Notes: generated from the sequence alone by a model not told the origin. A stretch of DNA of 64,000 nt from Leptospira fluminis (GCF_004771275.1 NZ_RQEV01000010.1:186001-250000), one strand, 5' to 3'. Positions 1-9,254 are shown, numbered from the stretch's first letter. Translations and numbers: made by a program.

Positions 1-622
1 CCAAAAGGATTCCTTCGATCTCCGTTTGGGAATAGATTTTAGGCTTGGACTTCATCGTCCGCACAACTGCATCCATCAGATTTCTGATCCGAGGCAACAA
101 TTCCGGATTGGAAAGAGTTCGGAATAGAAGAACGATATCTCTCCGGAAATCGTCCGCTTCCTTTAGGGACACCGAAGTCAGAACGATATCGAATATTTCG
201 GGACGCTCCAAATCCAAGCCTTCGTTTAACAAAGATTTTGCCCGCTTGAACATGAGCTCTTCGAATTTGTGCGCGGTCACGTAAGAATGTAACGCGGCAA
301 ACCCGGCCTGGAAAGCGGACCTCAAATGCCTGCCTAACTTAAAGACAGCTCCGCTTAAGGAACCCAAGAGTCCGAATACTTTCGACGGAGAATGAACGAA
401 ACCGGCCAGCGAGGAAAAAGCCCCGTCCAATCTACGACGCCCTTCCAGTTCGGGATATAAAAGTTCCAAAAAATAACGAACCAGCAAATCCACACGTTCT
501 CGCGGGATCCCGGAAAATCTAGGATACCTATTTAAGTTTTCCGTTGAATAGCGTCTTTGCAGAGCCGAGCGATACGCCCGAATCAGCGTCGGAAATTCTT
601 GTTCGTCCAGAAGGGATTTCAT
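1..622 (-). CDS. Unrecognised protein, N-terminal part (runs off the left edge)
   Basis: Reading leftward from an ATG at 622 the frame stays open for 207 codons to the window edge, so the stop lies outside. A TGA lies in frame five codons upstream of the ATG, so the start cannot be much further out. The protein begins MKSLLDEQEFPTLIRAYRSA and is rich in Arg, Leu and Phe, with no signal peptide. A Gly/Ala/Phe/Leu stretch at about residues 70-105 could be an amphipathic or membrane-associated helix. The rest looks helical and charged. I do not recognise a family. It is divergent from the glycosyltransferase gene at 849, with a 226-bp gap. Codon use and the lack of stops make it a convincing gene; its function is unknown. 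Confidence 0.8.
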   Translation of the reverse strand, partial: MKSLLDEQEFPTLIRAYRSALQRRYSTENLNRYPRFSGIPRERVDLLVRYFLELLYPELEGRRRLDGAFSSLAGFVHSPSKVFGLLGSLSGAVFKLGRHLRSAFQAGFAALHSYVTAHKFEELMFKRAKSLLNEGLDLERPEIFDIVLTSVSLKEADDFRRDIVLLFRTLSNPELLPRIRNLMDAVVRTMKSKPKIYSQTEIEGILL

Positions 623-848
623 TCGGACTAATTTTCAAAGGGATCGATTATTTTGAAAATCCTTTTAAAATTCCCCGACCGAGGAAGGGAATCCTTACAT
701 TCGCGATTCCGAAAAGAACGGATCGGAGGTTTTTTCGGATGGAATTTACCCGATTTGTATTCCATCGAACTGGACAAAAAAACTTGATCCGTTTTACTAG
801 CGGAAGCCTTTCTAAGAAATCCTTTTCCGGATTTCGGCCGGAACCGCA

Positions 849-1634
849 TTGAAAGATAGAATCCTCCGTCATGATCCTCCCGAAAACGCGTATTATATTA
901 TTCCCGCGTTAAACGAAGAGGAAAGTTTGCCTATCGTTCTTTCGGAACTGATCGAAATCGGAGTGAAACCCTCCCGGATTTTGGTCATCGATAACGGCTC
1001 CACCGACGGAACCTCGCAGGTCGCTCGGGACAAAAAAACCGTAGTTTTGCGGGAACCGAATAGAGGTTACGGTTCCGCCTGCCTGACCGCGATCGAAACG
1101 TTAAAGAAGTATTCCCCCGAACCGGAATACGTCGTATTTGTGGACGGAGACGGATCGGATGATCTCGACGACTTGGAGAATTTATTCCTGCCTTTCCGCC
1201 AAGATCCGAGGACGGAGTTCGTAATCGGTTCGAGAACGCAAGGGGGAGCGGAAAAAGGTTCGCTTTCCTTCTTACAACGTTTCGGCAACGGCCTGTCCTG
1301 TTTCTTACTTCGGTTCTTTTACGGAGCGGAGTTCACGGACTTAGGTCCGTTTCGGATTCTACGTTGGCGCTCCTTCCTTTCCTTGGATCTCAAAGATAAG
1401 ACCTGGGGATGGAATCTTGAAATGCAAATCCGTGCGGTTCGAAAAAATTTAAAAATCGTAGAGGTGCCCGTCCGGTACGAACTCCGAAAAGGGGGAAAGT
1501 CCAAAATCAGCGGGAATTGGATCGGAAGCCTACGAGCCGGCGTAAAAATACTCTGGATCTTTTTTTATCTTACTTTTTTAGCCACCGAAGAGAAACTCTC
1601 GATCAAAGAGAACTTGGAAAAGAATTCCCGTTAA
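849..1634 (+). CDS. Family 2 glycosyltransferase (DPM1-like)
   Basis: 261 residues. The N-terminus carries the GT-A fold signature of polyprenyl-phosphate sugar synthases: IIPALNEEESLP (about 17-28), VIDNGSTDGT (about 46-55) and the metal-binding acidic motif FVDGDGSDD (about 97-105). A later GSRTQGG and RAVRKNLKIVEVPV are also typical of this group. The C-terminus has one hydrophobic stretch (ILWIFFYLTFLA), so membrane association is likely. The probable role is transfer of a sugar from a nucleotide donor to a lipid carrier for envelope glycans; the substrate is unknown. The start is a TTG, because the frame opens at a TAA at 813-815 and no ATG or GTG lies between that stop and the conserved motif. 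It converges on the EAL gene with 1 bp between stops. Confidence 0.85.
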   Translation: MKDRILRHDPPENAYYIIPALNEEESLPIVLSELIEIGVKPSRILVIDNGSTDGTSQVARDKKTVVLREPNRGYGSACLTAIETLKKYSPEPEYVVFVDGDGSDDLDDLENLFLPFRQDPRTEFVIGSRTQGGAEKGSLSFLQRFGNGLSCFLLRFFYGAEFTDLGPFRILRWRSFLSLDLKDKTWGWNLEMQIRAVRKNLKIVEVPVRYELRKGGKSKISGNWIGSLRAGVKILWIFFYLTFLATEEKLSIKENLEKNSR

Positions 1635-1635
1635 G

Positions 1636-2835
1636 CTATCCGAAATTTGCGAGAACTTCGGGAATCTTCTCGGGAGGAATAGGCCGAGAATAATAATACC
1701 CCTGCCCTATATCGCAGCCGGCTTCCTTCATCAAATTTTCCACTTCTTTGGTTTCTATTCCTTCCGCAACCACGGTCATGCCTAGCTTGTGTCCGAGATC
1801 TATGGACGCCTGACATATAAATAGAGACTCCCGATCTTCCAGGGAGTCCATTACAAAAGACTTATCTATTTTGAGTTCCGTAAACGGAAATCTATGCAAC
1901 TGTTTCAACGAGGAATACCCCGTGCCGAAATCGTCGATGGCAAGACCTATCCCGCGAATCCTCAATCTGGTCAAGATGTCCTGGGTAAATCGGATATTCT
2001 CTAAGAAACTTGTTTCGGTGATTTCCATTTGAAAGTCCCGTTGGGAAACCCCCTTTTCCTTCACTTTAGCGTACACTCTTTCCGGAAAATCCAGTTCTGT
2101 TAACGTAACCGGAGAAACGTTCACCGCCATTCTGAATTCCTTTCCCATACCTTTCCATTTGGAACATTCCGCCAATGCCAGATCGATGATCTTGTCCGTC
2201 ATCGCATTCAATATCTTCGTTTCCTTTTCCATGATCGGCAAAAAAGAATCGGGATACACCAAGCCTAGTTCGGGGTGGCTCCAGCGGACCAAGGATTCGA
2301 AGCCTTCCACCTTACCGGTTTTTAAATCGATCTTGGGTTGGTAATGTAGAACGAATTGGTCCGCCTGTATCGCTTTATAAAGGTCCTGTGCATTGAACGA
2401 AAAACGGGAATTTCCCGAATTCGAATTTTTTAATCTTGGTACGTTAGCCGACTTTTCGAAGAGCTCCGATAGTATGGAGCGTATATCCGCGATCCGTATC
2501 GGCTTTTCCATTACGGATCTGATTCTTAAGCCGTATTCCCCCGCCAAAGTTTGAGCGCTATGCAAAGTCCTCCGATCGGCTCCCGAGATCAGAATCACAT
2601 CCGGATCCACCTCCTTTTGGGATAAAGAACGGATCACATCGACTCCGTCCATACCCGGGATCATCAGATCCAATATGATGCAATCGTAGGAATTGTCCAA
2701 TATGGAGAGGAAATTCATCGCGTCATGACTCAGAGAAACGGAAAATCCGCAATCCTCGGCGATTTCTCCTAGAATTTTCGCGATCTCTTCCTCGTCGTCC
2801 AAGATCAGCAGTTTCTTGGCCTTAACATCGCTCAT
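1636..2835 (-). CDS. Response regulator with EAL domain (c-di-GMP phosphodiesterase)
   Basis: 399 residues. A receiver domain (1-125) has the acidic pair DDE at 13-15, phosphoacceptor D56 in LDLMIPGMDG and Lys111 in MEKP. An EAL domain (about 150-395) follows. The signature is EGFESL (Ser replaces Ala, but the metal-binding Glu180 remains). MAVNVSP, EITETS, DDFGTGYSS, LKIDKSFV, AEGIET and GQGYYYS are all present, so hydrolysis of c-di-GMP to pGpG is expected. The gene overlaps the upstream histidine kinase gene by 4 nt (ATGA type), so the kinase is the likely phosphodonor. Output is probably local control of c-di-GMP and hence motility or envelope behaviour (inference). Confidence 0.92.
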   Translation of the reverse strand: MSDVKAKKLLILDDEEEIAKILGEIAEDCGFSVSLSHDAMNFLSILDNSYDCIILDLMIPGMDGVDVIRSLSQKEVDPDVILISGADRRTLHSAQTLAGEYGLRIRSVMEKPIRIADIRSILSELFEKSANVPRLKNSNSGNSRFSFNAQDLYKAIQADQFVLHYQPKIDLKTGKVEGFESLVRWSHPELGLVYPDSFLPIMEKETKILNAMTDKIIDLALAECSKWKGMGKEFRMAVNVSPVTLTELDFPERVYAKVKEKGVSQRDFQMEITETSFLENIRFTQDILTRLRIRGIGLAIDDFGTGYSSLKQLHRFPFTELKIDKSFVMDSLEDRESLFICQASIDLGHKLGMTVVAEGIETKEVENLMKEAGCDIGQGYYYSRPIPPEKIPEVLANFG

Positions 2836-4874
2836 GGAAGTATCGCTCCGGGATTTTGTGGAGTTTCCGGATAGGAATTGTAGATGGGAAGAAAAAGGAG
2901 GAAGCTGGTACCGTGCCCCGGAACGGAAATCACTTTGATGAAACCCTTAGATTGCTTTACAAAACCGTAAACCATTGACAACCCTAACCCGGAGCCTTTT
3001 CCGGAACCTTTCGTCGAAAAGAAGGGTTCGAAAATATGTGCCTTGATTTCTTCCGCCATTCCGATTCCGGTATCCGTAACCGTGACCAGACAATAATCCG
3101 CCGAATTCAGGCCGGAGATTCGCACACCTTCGGTGGACGCGTTCTTCAGTAGACCGGAGGAGATTCGGATCGTTCCGCCTTCCGGCATCGCATCCCTTGC
3201 ATTGATCGCCAAATTCAGAAGTGCATTCTCCATCCCGTTTTTTTCGATCTCGCACGGTAGGAATTCCTGTGAAATCTCGAACTCTAATCCTACCTTTTCC
3301 GTTTCCAATCTTTCCAGAATCGGCACAAAATCGAAAAGCAATTTGTTCACGTCAAACACCTCGGGGTTAATGGGCTGTTTACGGGAAAAAGATAACAGCC
3401 TTCGATTCAATTCGACTCCCCTCTGGACCGCATCCTGTCCGGAATTGACTCTTTTCAAGAGTTCCGGAGAGTCTTTCAGTTTTATCTCAAGAAGGTCCAA
3501 ATTGGCAAGAATTACGTTCAATAAATTGTTAAAATCGTGTGCCAATCCTCCCGCCAACTGACCGACCGCCTCCATTTTCTGGGACTGCCCCAATCTTTCT
3601 TCGGTGAGTTTCTTTTCGGTCACATCCTGGATCGTTCCGAAAAACTGTGTCGCCTCACCTTTGGAATTCCTGATCAGATCCGCTCTGACCGCAACGAAGC
3701 GGATCTCGCCGTCCGATCGAATGATCCTATACTCGATTTCCTGTATCGCATCCTCTTCGAAAATCTGAACGACGAATTCCCTTACTCTCGCCCTATCCTC
3801 CGGATGCACTAGTTCGAAAAAATCCTCTCTATATCCCCCGAACATCTCCTTAGATATTCCGAAAATGGAATATACTTCCTCGGACCATTTCACCCGATTC
3901 GTCCTGATGTCCGACTGCCAGTTTCCCAAGTGTGCGATTTTAAGCGCATGATTCAGCATATTTCGGTTTGCCGAGGATTCCTGTTCCGCATTTTTCCTAT
4001 AAAATAAGGGTCCAAGCGCGGCGCCTATAAGTTCCAAAGGATTTTCTAATTCAGGCGGGAAGGCGTTCCGCCTGCGGGAAAATACGCTTACGACTCCTAC
4101 CATTATTTTCCCGAAAAAAAGGGGGATGAGAAGCCCGGAACCGACACGGCCGGAAAGACGGTTTACGGAAAGTTCTTCGACGAATTCGTTTGCGCCGTGG
4201 AATATGATCCCCTTCTCGGAAGCCGCACTTTTTAACAACGGGTGTTCCTCCGAGATGCCGAAATTCGAAGGAAAAACCAATTCGCCATACGATCCCGTAT
4301 AAACGAATTCTCCGTCCTCCTCCCGTTTCGCTACGGACACGCCGTCGCAACCCAAGAACCTTGCCGTTTTTGCGGCGATATATCCCGGAAGGTCCTCCAT
4401 ATTAGAATCTACGGCCACTATTTCTAGGATGAACTGTAAGACCTTATAGAGAGAATCGGAAGAAGCCGAAAAATTCGACGACTCGCTCCCTTTTAGACAA
4501 TCGGATATCGCCTTATCCAAAAAATCCCCGGTCAAATCGTTCTGGTCGATGTAATACGAGGCTCCAGCTTCGAAAGCTCTCGATTTAGCGCCGACGTCGC
4601 TTCCCCTATTTACTATGATGAAAGGAATTGAACCGTTAGATAGTTTGTGTTCTTCGGCCAATTTAGAATCCGAAAGAAAGGCGGCATGAAAATCCAAAAC
4701 TAGTAAATCGTAGTTAAACGAATGGATGTATCGTTTTGCCTCTTCGGAACAAATCGAATGAATAGAATACGATTCCGTCAGGTCGGGTTTCGAAAATAAT
4801 TCTGAAAGTCTAGGCAGATCTGGTTTTACTTCTTCGACTAACAAAATCGATTTTCGCATCAAGCTCAGACTCAT
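2832..4874 (-). CDS. Histidine kinase: degenerate receiver, GAF, PAS, HisKA, HATPase
   Basis: 680 residues, soluble. Residues 1-128 look like a receiver: D61 sits at the phosphoacceptor position, but the usual Asp pair is replaced by LLVEEVKPD and no clear conserved Lys is seen. A GAF-like region spans about 145-295 and a PAS domain with PAC about 310-422 (FFGTIQDVTEKK). The HisKA box is AGGLAHDFNNLLNV with His446. The ATPase motifs are NLAINARDAMPEGG (N box), VTDTGIGM (G1) and GKGSGLGLSMVYG (G2). This H-box type is common in cytoplasmic PAS kinases with short output chains. The start has a strong AAGGAGAGG upstream. The 3' end overlaps the REC-EAL gene by 4 nt, so the two form an operon and likely a pathway. 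Confidence 0.92.
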   Translation of the reverse strand: MSLSLMRKSILLVEEVKPDLPRLSELFSKPDLTESYSIHSICSEEAKRYIHSFNYDLLVLDFHAAFLSDSKLAEEHKLSNGSIPFIIVNRGSDVGAKSRAFEAGASYYIDQNDLTGDFLDKAISDCLKGSESSNFSASSDSLYKVLQFILEIVAVDSNMEDLPGYIAAKTARFLGCDGVSVAKREEDGEFVYTGSYGELVFPSNFGISEEHPLLKSAASEKGIIFHGANEFVEELSVNRLSGRVGSGLLIPLFFGKIMVGVVSVFSRRRNAFPPELENPLELIGAALGPLFYRKNAEQESSANRNMLNHALKIAHLGNWQSDIRTNRVKWSEEVYSIFGISKEMFGGYREDFFELVHPEDRARVREFVVQIFEEDAIQEIEYRIIRSDGEIRFVAVRADLIRNSKGEATQFFGTIQDVTEKKLTEERLGQSQKMEAVGQLAGGLAHDFNNLLNVILANLDLLEIKLKDSPELLKRVNSGQDAVQRGVELNRRLLSFSRKQPINPEVFDVNKLLFDFVPILERLETEKVGLEFEISQEFLPCEIEKNGMENALLNLAINARDAMPEGGTIRISSGLLKNASTEGVRISGLNSADYCLVTVTDTGIGMAEEIKAHIFEPFFSTKGSGKGSGLGLSMVYGFVKQSKGFIKVISVPGHGTSFLLFLPIYNSYPETPQNPGAILP

Positions 4875-5189
4875 GTTTTGAGCCTCTCCTTCGGAACGAC
4901 GGATAGGGAAGCGGCGAATCCTAGAACCGTTCTTCGTCTTTATAAATAATTTGGTTCAAGTAGACGAAAAAAACGACAAAAATACCGATTATTTCCCTCT
5001 TGGAATTCCCCCGAATCCGCCTACTTCTTTCGGGTTATCAGAACTTAGTTTAAAAGTATAGAATGAACTTTTAAAGTATCTTTCTTGTTTAAAAGAGAAA
5101 AATAGGACGACTGTCGTTATAAAAAAGATATTTCCGAATAAGCGATCGGCTCGATTGCTATATTGGAGGTATCACCAGTTATCCCGAAG
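4875..5189. other. Intergenic region upstream of the kinase/EAL operon
   Basis: 315 bp between the kinase start and the stop of the lipoprotein gene. I see no coding frame. It must hold the leftward promoter of the kinase operon, but I could not pick a convincing -35/-10 pair. It contains the AT-rich inverted repeat listed at 5049-5075. Confidence 0.5.
5049..5075. repeat. Perfect 9-bp inverted repeat with 9-nt spacer
   Basis: TTTAAAAGT at 5049-5057 and its exact reverse complement ACTTTTAAA at 5067-5075, separated by 9 nt. It lies about 175 bp upstream of the kinase start, so it could be an operator or a weak hairpin at the 3' end of the lipoprotein transcript. AT-rich repeats of this size can occur by chance. 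Confidence 0.45.
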
Positions 5190-5966
5190 TCATTGGGAGG
5201 AAGAGGACGTGGTGGTCGCAGATCCAGTCGTAACCGTATTACTAGTGCAGTTTACGTCCCCTTTAATGGAAACCATGGTGCCGGAAACCGACTGGGTATT
5301 AAAACAGGTCGTACCGTTCTCGGTATAACACATACTGGAAGAAGTGGCGGAAGTACAATTGACTTCATCCGTAGTATAACACTGCGTAAGAGCCAATCCT
5401 GCGCCCCCGCTTGAGACTTCGTTTCCGATCAGATCCAGAGAAACAGTCAAATACGACAAGGCTTGCGTTCCGGAAATCGTCGTATCCACCGGCATTCCCG
5501 ATCCCCCCCAGGTAATTTTACCATAATTCGCCACAAGAGGTTTGGCGGTTAAACTCCCCGAATAAGCGAACCCTTGTTGGGAATCTATCTGTCCTTGGTT
5601 TTGCGAGGAATCGTATAAGAACTTCAAATACACGTAATCTCCCGTGCTATAGAATAACCTGCTGACAATCGTAAATTGGGTGGTTGTCGCGGAGGTCGAT
5701 GAGTTCGAAGCGGTAGTAGTTGTCGTACTCGTACTTGCGGAACTGGAGGAATACGGTGTCGCCGTCCCGCAATTCGCGGTTTTACTTTCGTCCAACGTTT
5801 CATGTATGTTAAAGGAGACGGAACCGTCGGCGGAAAGGATCGCCAAATCGGAATTTGTCGGATCCGTGTTCTGACAGGATAGCGACAAAAGCAAAAAACC
5901 GCCGGCCATGAAGACGCCGTTAAAAAACTTGGTATATCTCGGGAAAGAAACCGTTCTCCGAATCAC
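5190..5966 (-). CDS. Putative lipoprotein with Ser/Thr-rich linker
   Basis: 258 residues. The N-terminus is basic then hydrophobic, ending in LLLSLSC at 25-31, a plausible spirochaetal lipobox with Cys31. After an Asp/Ser-rich start there is a low-complexity Ser/Thr tract (about 72-96), then a beta-rich region with several cysteines near the C-terminus and a second Ser/Thr-rich tail. I do not recognise a domain. It is probably a surface or periplasmic lipoprotein with no known function. A start at the internal Met20 would leave a signal peptide of only about 11 residues, so the longer start is preferred. It follows the 660-residue gene in the same direction with a hairpin between them. Confidence 0.75.
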   Translation of the reverse strand: MIRRTVSFPRYTKFFNGVFMAGGFLLLSLSCQNTDPTNSDLAILSADGSVSFNIHETLDESKTANCGTATPYSSSSASTSTTTTTASNSSTSATTTQFTIVSRLFYSTGDYVYLKFLYDSSQNQGQIDSQQGFAYSGSLTAKPLVANYGKITWGGSGMPVDTTISGTQALSYLTVSLDLIGNEVSSGGAGLALTQCYTTDEVNCTSATSSSMCYTENGTTCFNTQSVSGTMVSIKGDVNCTSNTVTTGSATTTSSSSQ

Positions 5967-5978
5967 TTTGATCTTCCT

Positions 5979-5997
5979 AAGAGCAAAAAACGCTCTT
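5979..5997 (-). terminator. Short hairpin between two leftward genes
   Basis: AAGAGC / GCTCTT stem with a 7-nt loop, located after the stop of the 660-residue gene and just before the lipoprotein start. The T-run is inside the loop and not after the stem, so this is only terminator-like; it may instead act in the lipoprotein leader. Confidence 0.35.
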
Positions 5998-6061
5998 TAA
6001 AATAAGGTTTTGTTTCTGTGACCTACGATAGAAGGGGCCAAGTTCCTTTCAGGGAATAAAT

Positions 6062-8044
6062 TTAGGATCCTGCCGGTTTATGGGAAGGAACAAAACGCGC
6101 CAAAATGTCCCGCACCAATCGGTTTAATCTAGGCTTCCCTTGCGACTCCATCAGAACCCAGTACGCATAATCGAGACTAAACATGTCCTTGATGTTTTTT
6201 CCGGCTTTTAACCATTGCTGCTCCACCCTTTTCTTGGCCTCCAACGTCAGATTCGGGTTTTTACGGAATCCTTCCAGATAGGAATAATATTCGGAAGTCA
6301 AAGACCTCGAGATCGGATCTTTCCAACGATTTCCGTGAAGAATCCGTTCCGTCTCCCATCTGAATTCCCCGAACGCTTTCGCTAAGGTAAGGCTCGCGTT
6401 TTCGCTCAAAATCGAAGGTAGAAGGATCCTTCCATAGATCGAATTCCCATCGGATATTTCCTGCCAGAGTGCTCCTCGATTTCCCGAAAAAGGCAAAAGA
6501 ATACAATCCGCATAAGATTCCTTAACGATATTTGATATCCGAGGAGAACTTTCGGCCGCTGGGATCCGATTCTTTTTATAAAAAAGACCCGGATCGATTT
6601 TTTGGACCTTCTCCGCAAAATCGAAGATCTTGTCGTAAAACAGCAGATTTCCTTTCGTATCCCCGTAAAATAGATCTTCCGATAAGAACGGATGGATCAT
6701 ATCGGGGTTTAAGGAGATAGAAAAAAGACCGCGAAAAAGAAGGTTCTCCAATTCCCAATCGAGAACGTCCGACAGATATTCCGCCTCTTTCAAACGGTCC
6801 GCTCCCCGCGGTTCCGTTAATCGAACGTTCTCCGTTCTTTGCTTCCTATCGTAGAACTCTCCGAGATGATTTCGGGAAGGATTCCGTTTCCCCGCTAAAA
6901 CCAGAGCAAGCCAATCAGACAGAGTGTGAAGCGAGAGGTTCGCTTCTATGCGGCGAGGTTCCGATCGTAAGGATTTGAACAAGGATAGGCAATTTTCCAA
7001 TTCCAAGATCCTTTTTCGCGAGACCAACTTCTCATCCAGATAAAAGAAATTGAGAAATAGTCGGACAGGCTTCGGTACTTCTTCGGCCTTCGTTCTTGAT
7101 TTTAAATAACAAACCTTATAGATATGAATGAAAATCCTTAGATCCTCTCGGGAGGCGGGACGCCGGGTCGTACCTGGATGTTCCTTGAAGATACGTATCG
7201 CGTATTCGACCTCCGAACGGACACCCGAGTCGACGCTCGCATAGGAAAGAATCTGATCCAAACTGTCCGTATATTCGTCCTTTCCTCCGGGAACTTCAGA
7301 ATTTTGGAATATGTTCGGTTTAGGACCTTCCGCCCATTCGGTCGATTTTTGAGCATCCACTTCCGGCGCGCTTTCGATCTGAAGAGTCAGGTTTCCACCC
7401 TCTTGGGAGATAAAAACCGCTTCGGCTCGCAACCAGCGCTTGTTTTCATCCAAGTAGAATATGTGAACCTTTTCGTATCTCTTCAATGAAAAAGGATGGG
7501 TGCCTTTTTTGGAATAAACGCGAGCGTGAATCGATCGACCGACCAATTCGGAATCTATCTGATCGATCCTCAATAGGATGGAAAAGCGCTCCTCGGAATC
7601 CGCTTGCAATACCGCCGGAATAAAATGAGCAGTTTGAGCCTGATGATTCTGGATCGCATGGTCCAAAGAACGCACGATCTGAACGTCTTTCCAAGCGGGA
7701 AGATTTCCTTGGTCCGCTAGAAATTGGAGAAATTCCGGCAGAAAATATTTTCTGTACCAGGAAGGATCCTCCACTATGCCCTTCATACTTGGATAAGGGA
7801 TCTTGTCCAAAAACGAATGGATTAGCGAGACGTTTCTAGGGGAAAATTCGTGAACATTCAATTTCGCTAAAATTCTATCCCTATATTGCCTTTGGCTAAC
7901 GTTGCGATTCGCTAAATATTTTTGGATATAATAAATGGCGGTCACCAGCGCCAGGACAAACAGCGCCCCGTTTAATACCGGAATCCAGGAAAACTCGGGC
8001 CACTTTAAAATAGGAGAATCCAAATCTTGGGCCAAAAGAAACAT
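6062..8044 (-). CDS. Membrane-anchored protein of unknown function (660 aa)
   Basis: One N-terminal membrane segment (about 20-42, PVLNGALFVLALVTAIYYI) is followed by a large hydrophilic region of about 615 residues. Residues about 145-225 have a beta-rich pattern (ERFSILLRIDQ through LTLQIE) that faintly recalls YcgR/PilZ N-terminal domains, but I see no RxxxR...D/NxSxxG motif, so c-di-GMP binding is not claimed. The C-terminal half is helical and charged, with no motif I recognise. The ATG at 8044 has a poor ribosome-binding site; no better start lies before the membrane segment. It is flanked by hairpins on both sides and is probably transcribed alone. It is likely a cytoplasmic or periplasmic scaffold held at the inner membrane (inference). 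Confidence 0.75.
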   Translation of the reverse strand: MFLLAQDLDSPILKWPEFSWIPVLNGALFVLALVTAIYYIQKYLANRNVSQRQYRDRILAKLNVHEFSPRNVSLIHSFLDKIPYPSMKGIVEDPSWYRKYFLPEFLQFLADQGNLPAWKDVQIVRSLDHAIQNHQAQTAHFIPAVLQADSEERFSILLRIDQIDSELVGRSIHARVYSKKGTHPFSLKRYEKVHIFYLDENKRWLRAEAVFISQEGGNLTLQIESAPEVDAQKSTEWAEGPKPNIFQNSEVPGGKDEYTDSLDQILSYASVDSGVRSEVEYAIRIFKEHPGTTRRPASREDLRIFIHIYKVCYLKSRTKAEEVPKPVRLFLNFFYLDEKLVSRKRILELENCLSLFKSLRSEPRRIEANLSLHTLSDWLALVLAGKRNPSRNHLGEFYDRKQRTENVRLTEPRGADRLKEAEYLSDVLDWELENLLFRGLFSISLNPDMIHPFLSEDLFYGDTKGNLLFYDKIFDFAEKVQKIDPGLFYKKNRIPAAESSPRISNIVKESYADCILLPFSGNRGALWQEISDGNSIYGRILLPSILSENASLTLAKAFGEFRWETERILHGNRWKDPISRSLTSEYYSYLEGFRKNPNLTLEAKKRVEQQWLKAGKNIKDMFSLDYAYWVLMESQGKPRLNRLVRDILARFVPSHKPAGS

Positions 8045-8069
8045 GCAAAAGATTGAAAACCAATATAGA

Positions 8070-8087
8070 GTTTCGTCAAGACGAAAC
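8070..8087 (-). terminator. Perfect palindrome between hydrolase and 660-aa gene
   Basis: GTTTCGTC / GACGAAAC, 8-bp arms with a 2-nt centre, in the 73-bp gap after the hydrolase stop. On the minus strand it is followed by a mildly T-rich stretch. It is a likely transcription terminator for the hydrolase gene, or a binding site for the next gene. Confidence 0.45.
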
Positions 8088-8117
8088 GGCGAACCGTCAG
8101 GCCGGCCCGGAGAAAAG

Positions 8118-9254
8118 TTACTTGTAAGTCGACGATTTTATAAGTTTCATTCGTGCGGCGAATTCGTGAGGAGATTCGAAATGAGGCGCATGCGCACAAC
8201 AGTCAAAGGACTCGAAAGTCTTTTCTTTGGCGTCCAATCGCGCAAAATACTTCAACAGGATCTCCTCGGGATTATAATAATCGAATTTGCCGGAGAAATA
8301 AAACGAAGGGATGAAAGCGGAAGGCGCCTGCTTGAATAAGTTCATTTCAAAAAAGTACGGACGGATTCTGGAAGAGGAACGCCAAATTCCGGGAAGATAC
8401 GTCAATATGTTCCAGGTCGAATAATCCGGAGATTCGTACATGATACCGCCCAAAAAACGATCCTCATCCGCCCTGTGCTTTCCGTGAAACATTCCCAATC
8501 CGAAAAGATTCAACCATTTGCGACGATCCTTCATATATTCTTCAAAAGTCAAATCCTTCAGTTCCGAAGAAACCTCGGGACTCTCGGACGGTTGCCTTTT
8601 CAGATATTCGAACGATCTTCGGGCACTTTGTTCTCCGTCGACCACAGGTCCCACTGCGATAAAAGCGTACAAATCCGAGGGAATACGATAAGAAGCGATC
8701 GCTCCGATATATCCCCCCCAGGAGTGACCCATCAAATATATTTTTCGAACCCCGAATCTTTTCTTTAAAAATCGAACGACTTCTATCGTATCCGATACGT
8801 AAGTCTCCGGAGTGACATCGGGAAAGAAGAAGGAAAACGATTTTCCCGCACCTCGTTGGTCCCAGTTGACTACGATAAAATCCCTTTCCAACTCTTCGTA
8901 AAAATATCTCGCAAAACCGATGGAACCCGCTCCCGGACCTCCGTGAAGGACGAGAAGCACCGGCTTATCCTTACTCGCTCCTCTCGCCAACAACCATTGG
9001 TCGACTCCTCCGATCTCTACCTTTTCCAAGAGGGAAAATCCGGCGTCGTTCTTTTCGCCTTGTTTGTCCGCTTCGGGATTCGATTTGGACGAACATGCAA
9101 TATTTGCAAAAAGAAGGATCGAAATGAAAAAGAAGAACCGACAACCGCTACTTAAAGGAAAGAATTTCAAGAAGAACCGCCGAAGACAATGGGAACTGAA
9201 TCCATATTTTCCTGTCAAGATTTTTGACGATGAGAACCGGAAAAACCCTGACAT
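8118..9254 (-). CDS. Alpha/beta hydrolase lipoprotein (prolyl aminopeptidase/S33-like)
   Basis: 378 residues. The long basic N-terminus leads to a hydrophobic segment ending FANIACSS; Cys54 is a plausible lipid-attachment site. The hydrolase domain shows HGGPG (104-108, the oxyanion motif of S33 peptidases), VNWDQRGAGKS (about 129-139), the nucleophile elbow GHSWGG with Ser178, an Asp in SGKFDYYNP and a His in CAHAPHFE, which together complete the triad. It is probably a cell-envelope peptidase or esterase acting on small peptides or esters; the exact substrate cannot be told. The N-terminus is longer than usual for a lipoprotein, so a start nearer residue 28 (a TTG) is possible. It is divergent from the tandem-PAS kinase. 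Confidence 0.85.
   Translation of the reverse strand: MSGFFRFSSSKILTGKYGFSSHCLRRFFLKFFPLSSGCRFFFFISILLFANIACSSKSNPEADKQGEKNDAGFSLLEKVEIGGVDQWLLARGASKDKPVLLVLHGGPGAGSIGFARYFYEELERDFIVVNWDQRGAGKSFSFFFPDVTPETYVSDTIEVVRFLKKRFGVRKIYLMGHSWGGYIGAIASYRIPSDLYAFIAVGPVVDGEQSARRSFEYLKRQPSESPEVSSELKDLTFEEYMKDRRKWLNLFGLGMFHGKHRADEDRFLGGIMYESPDYSTWNILTYLPGIWRSSSRIRPYFFEMNLFKQAPSAFIPSFYFSGKFDYYNPEEILLKYFARLDAKEKTFESFDCCAHAPHFESPHEFAARMKLIKSSTYK

Noticed and set aside
544..852. Open frame of 102 codons overlapping the divergent region before the glycosyltransferase
   Set aside because: It overlaps the start of the leftward gene at 622, has no ribosome-binding site and reads as low-order basic sequence.
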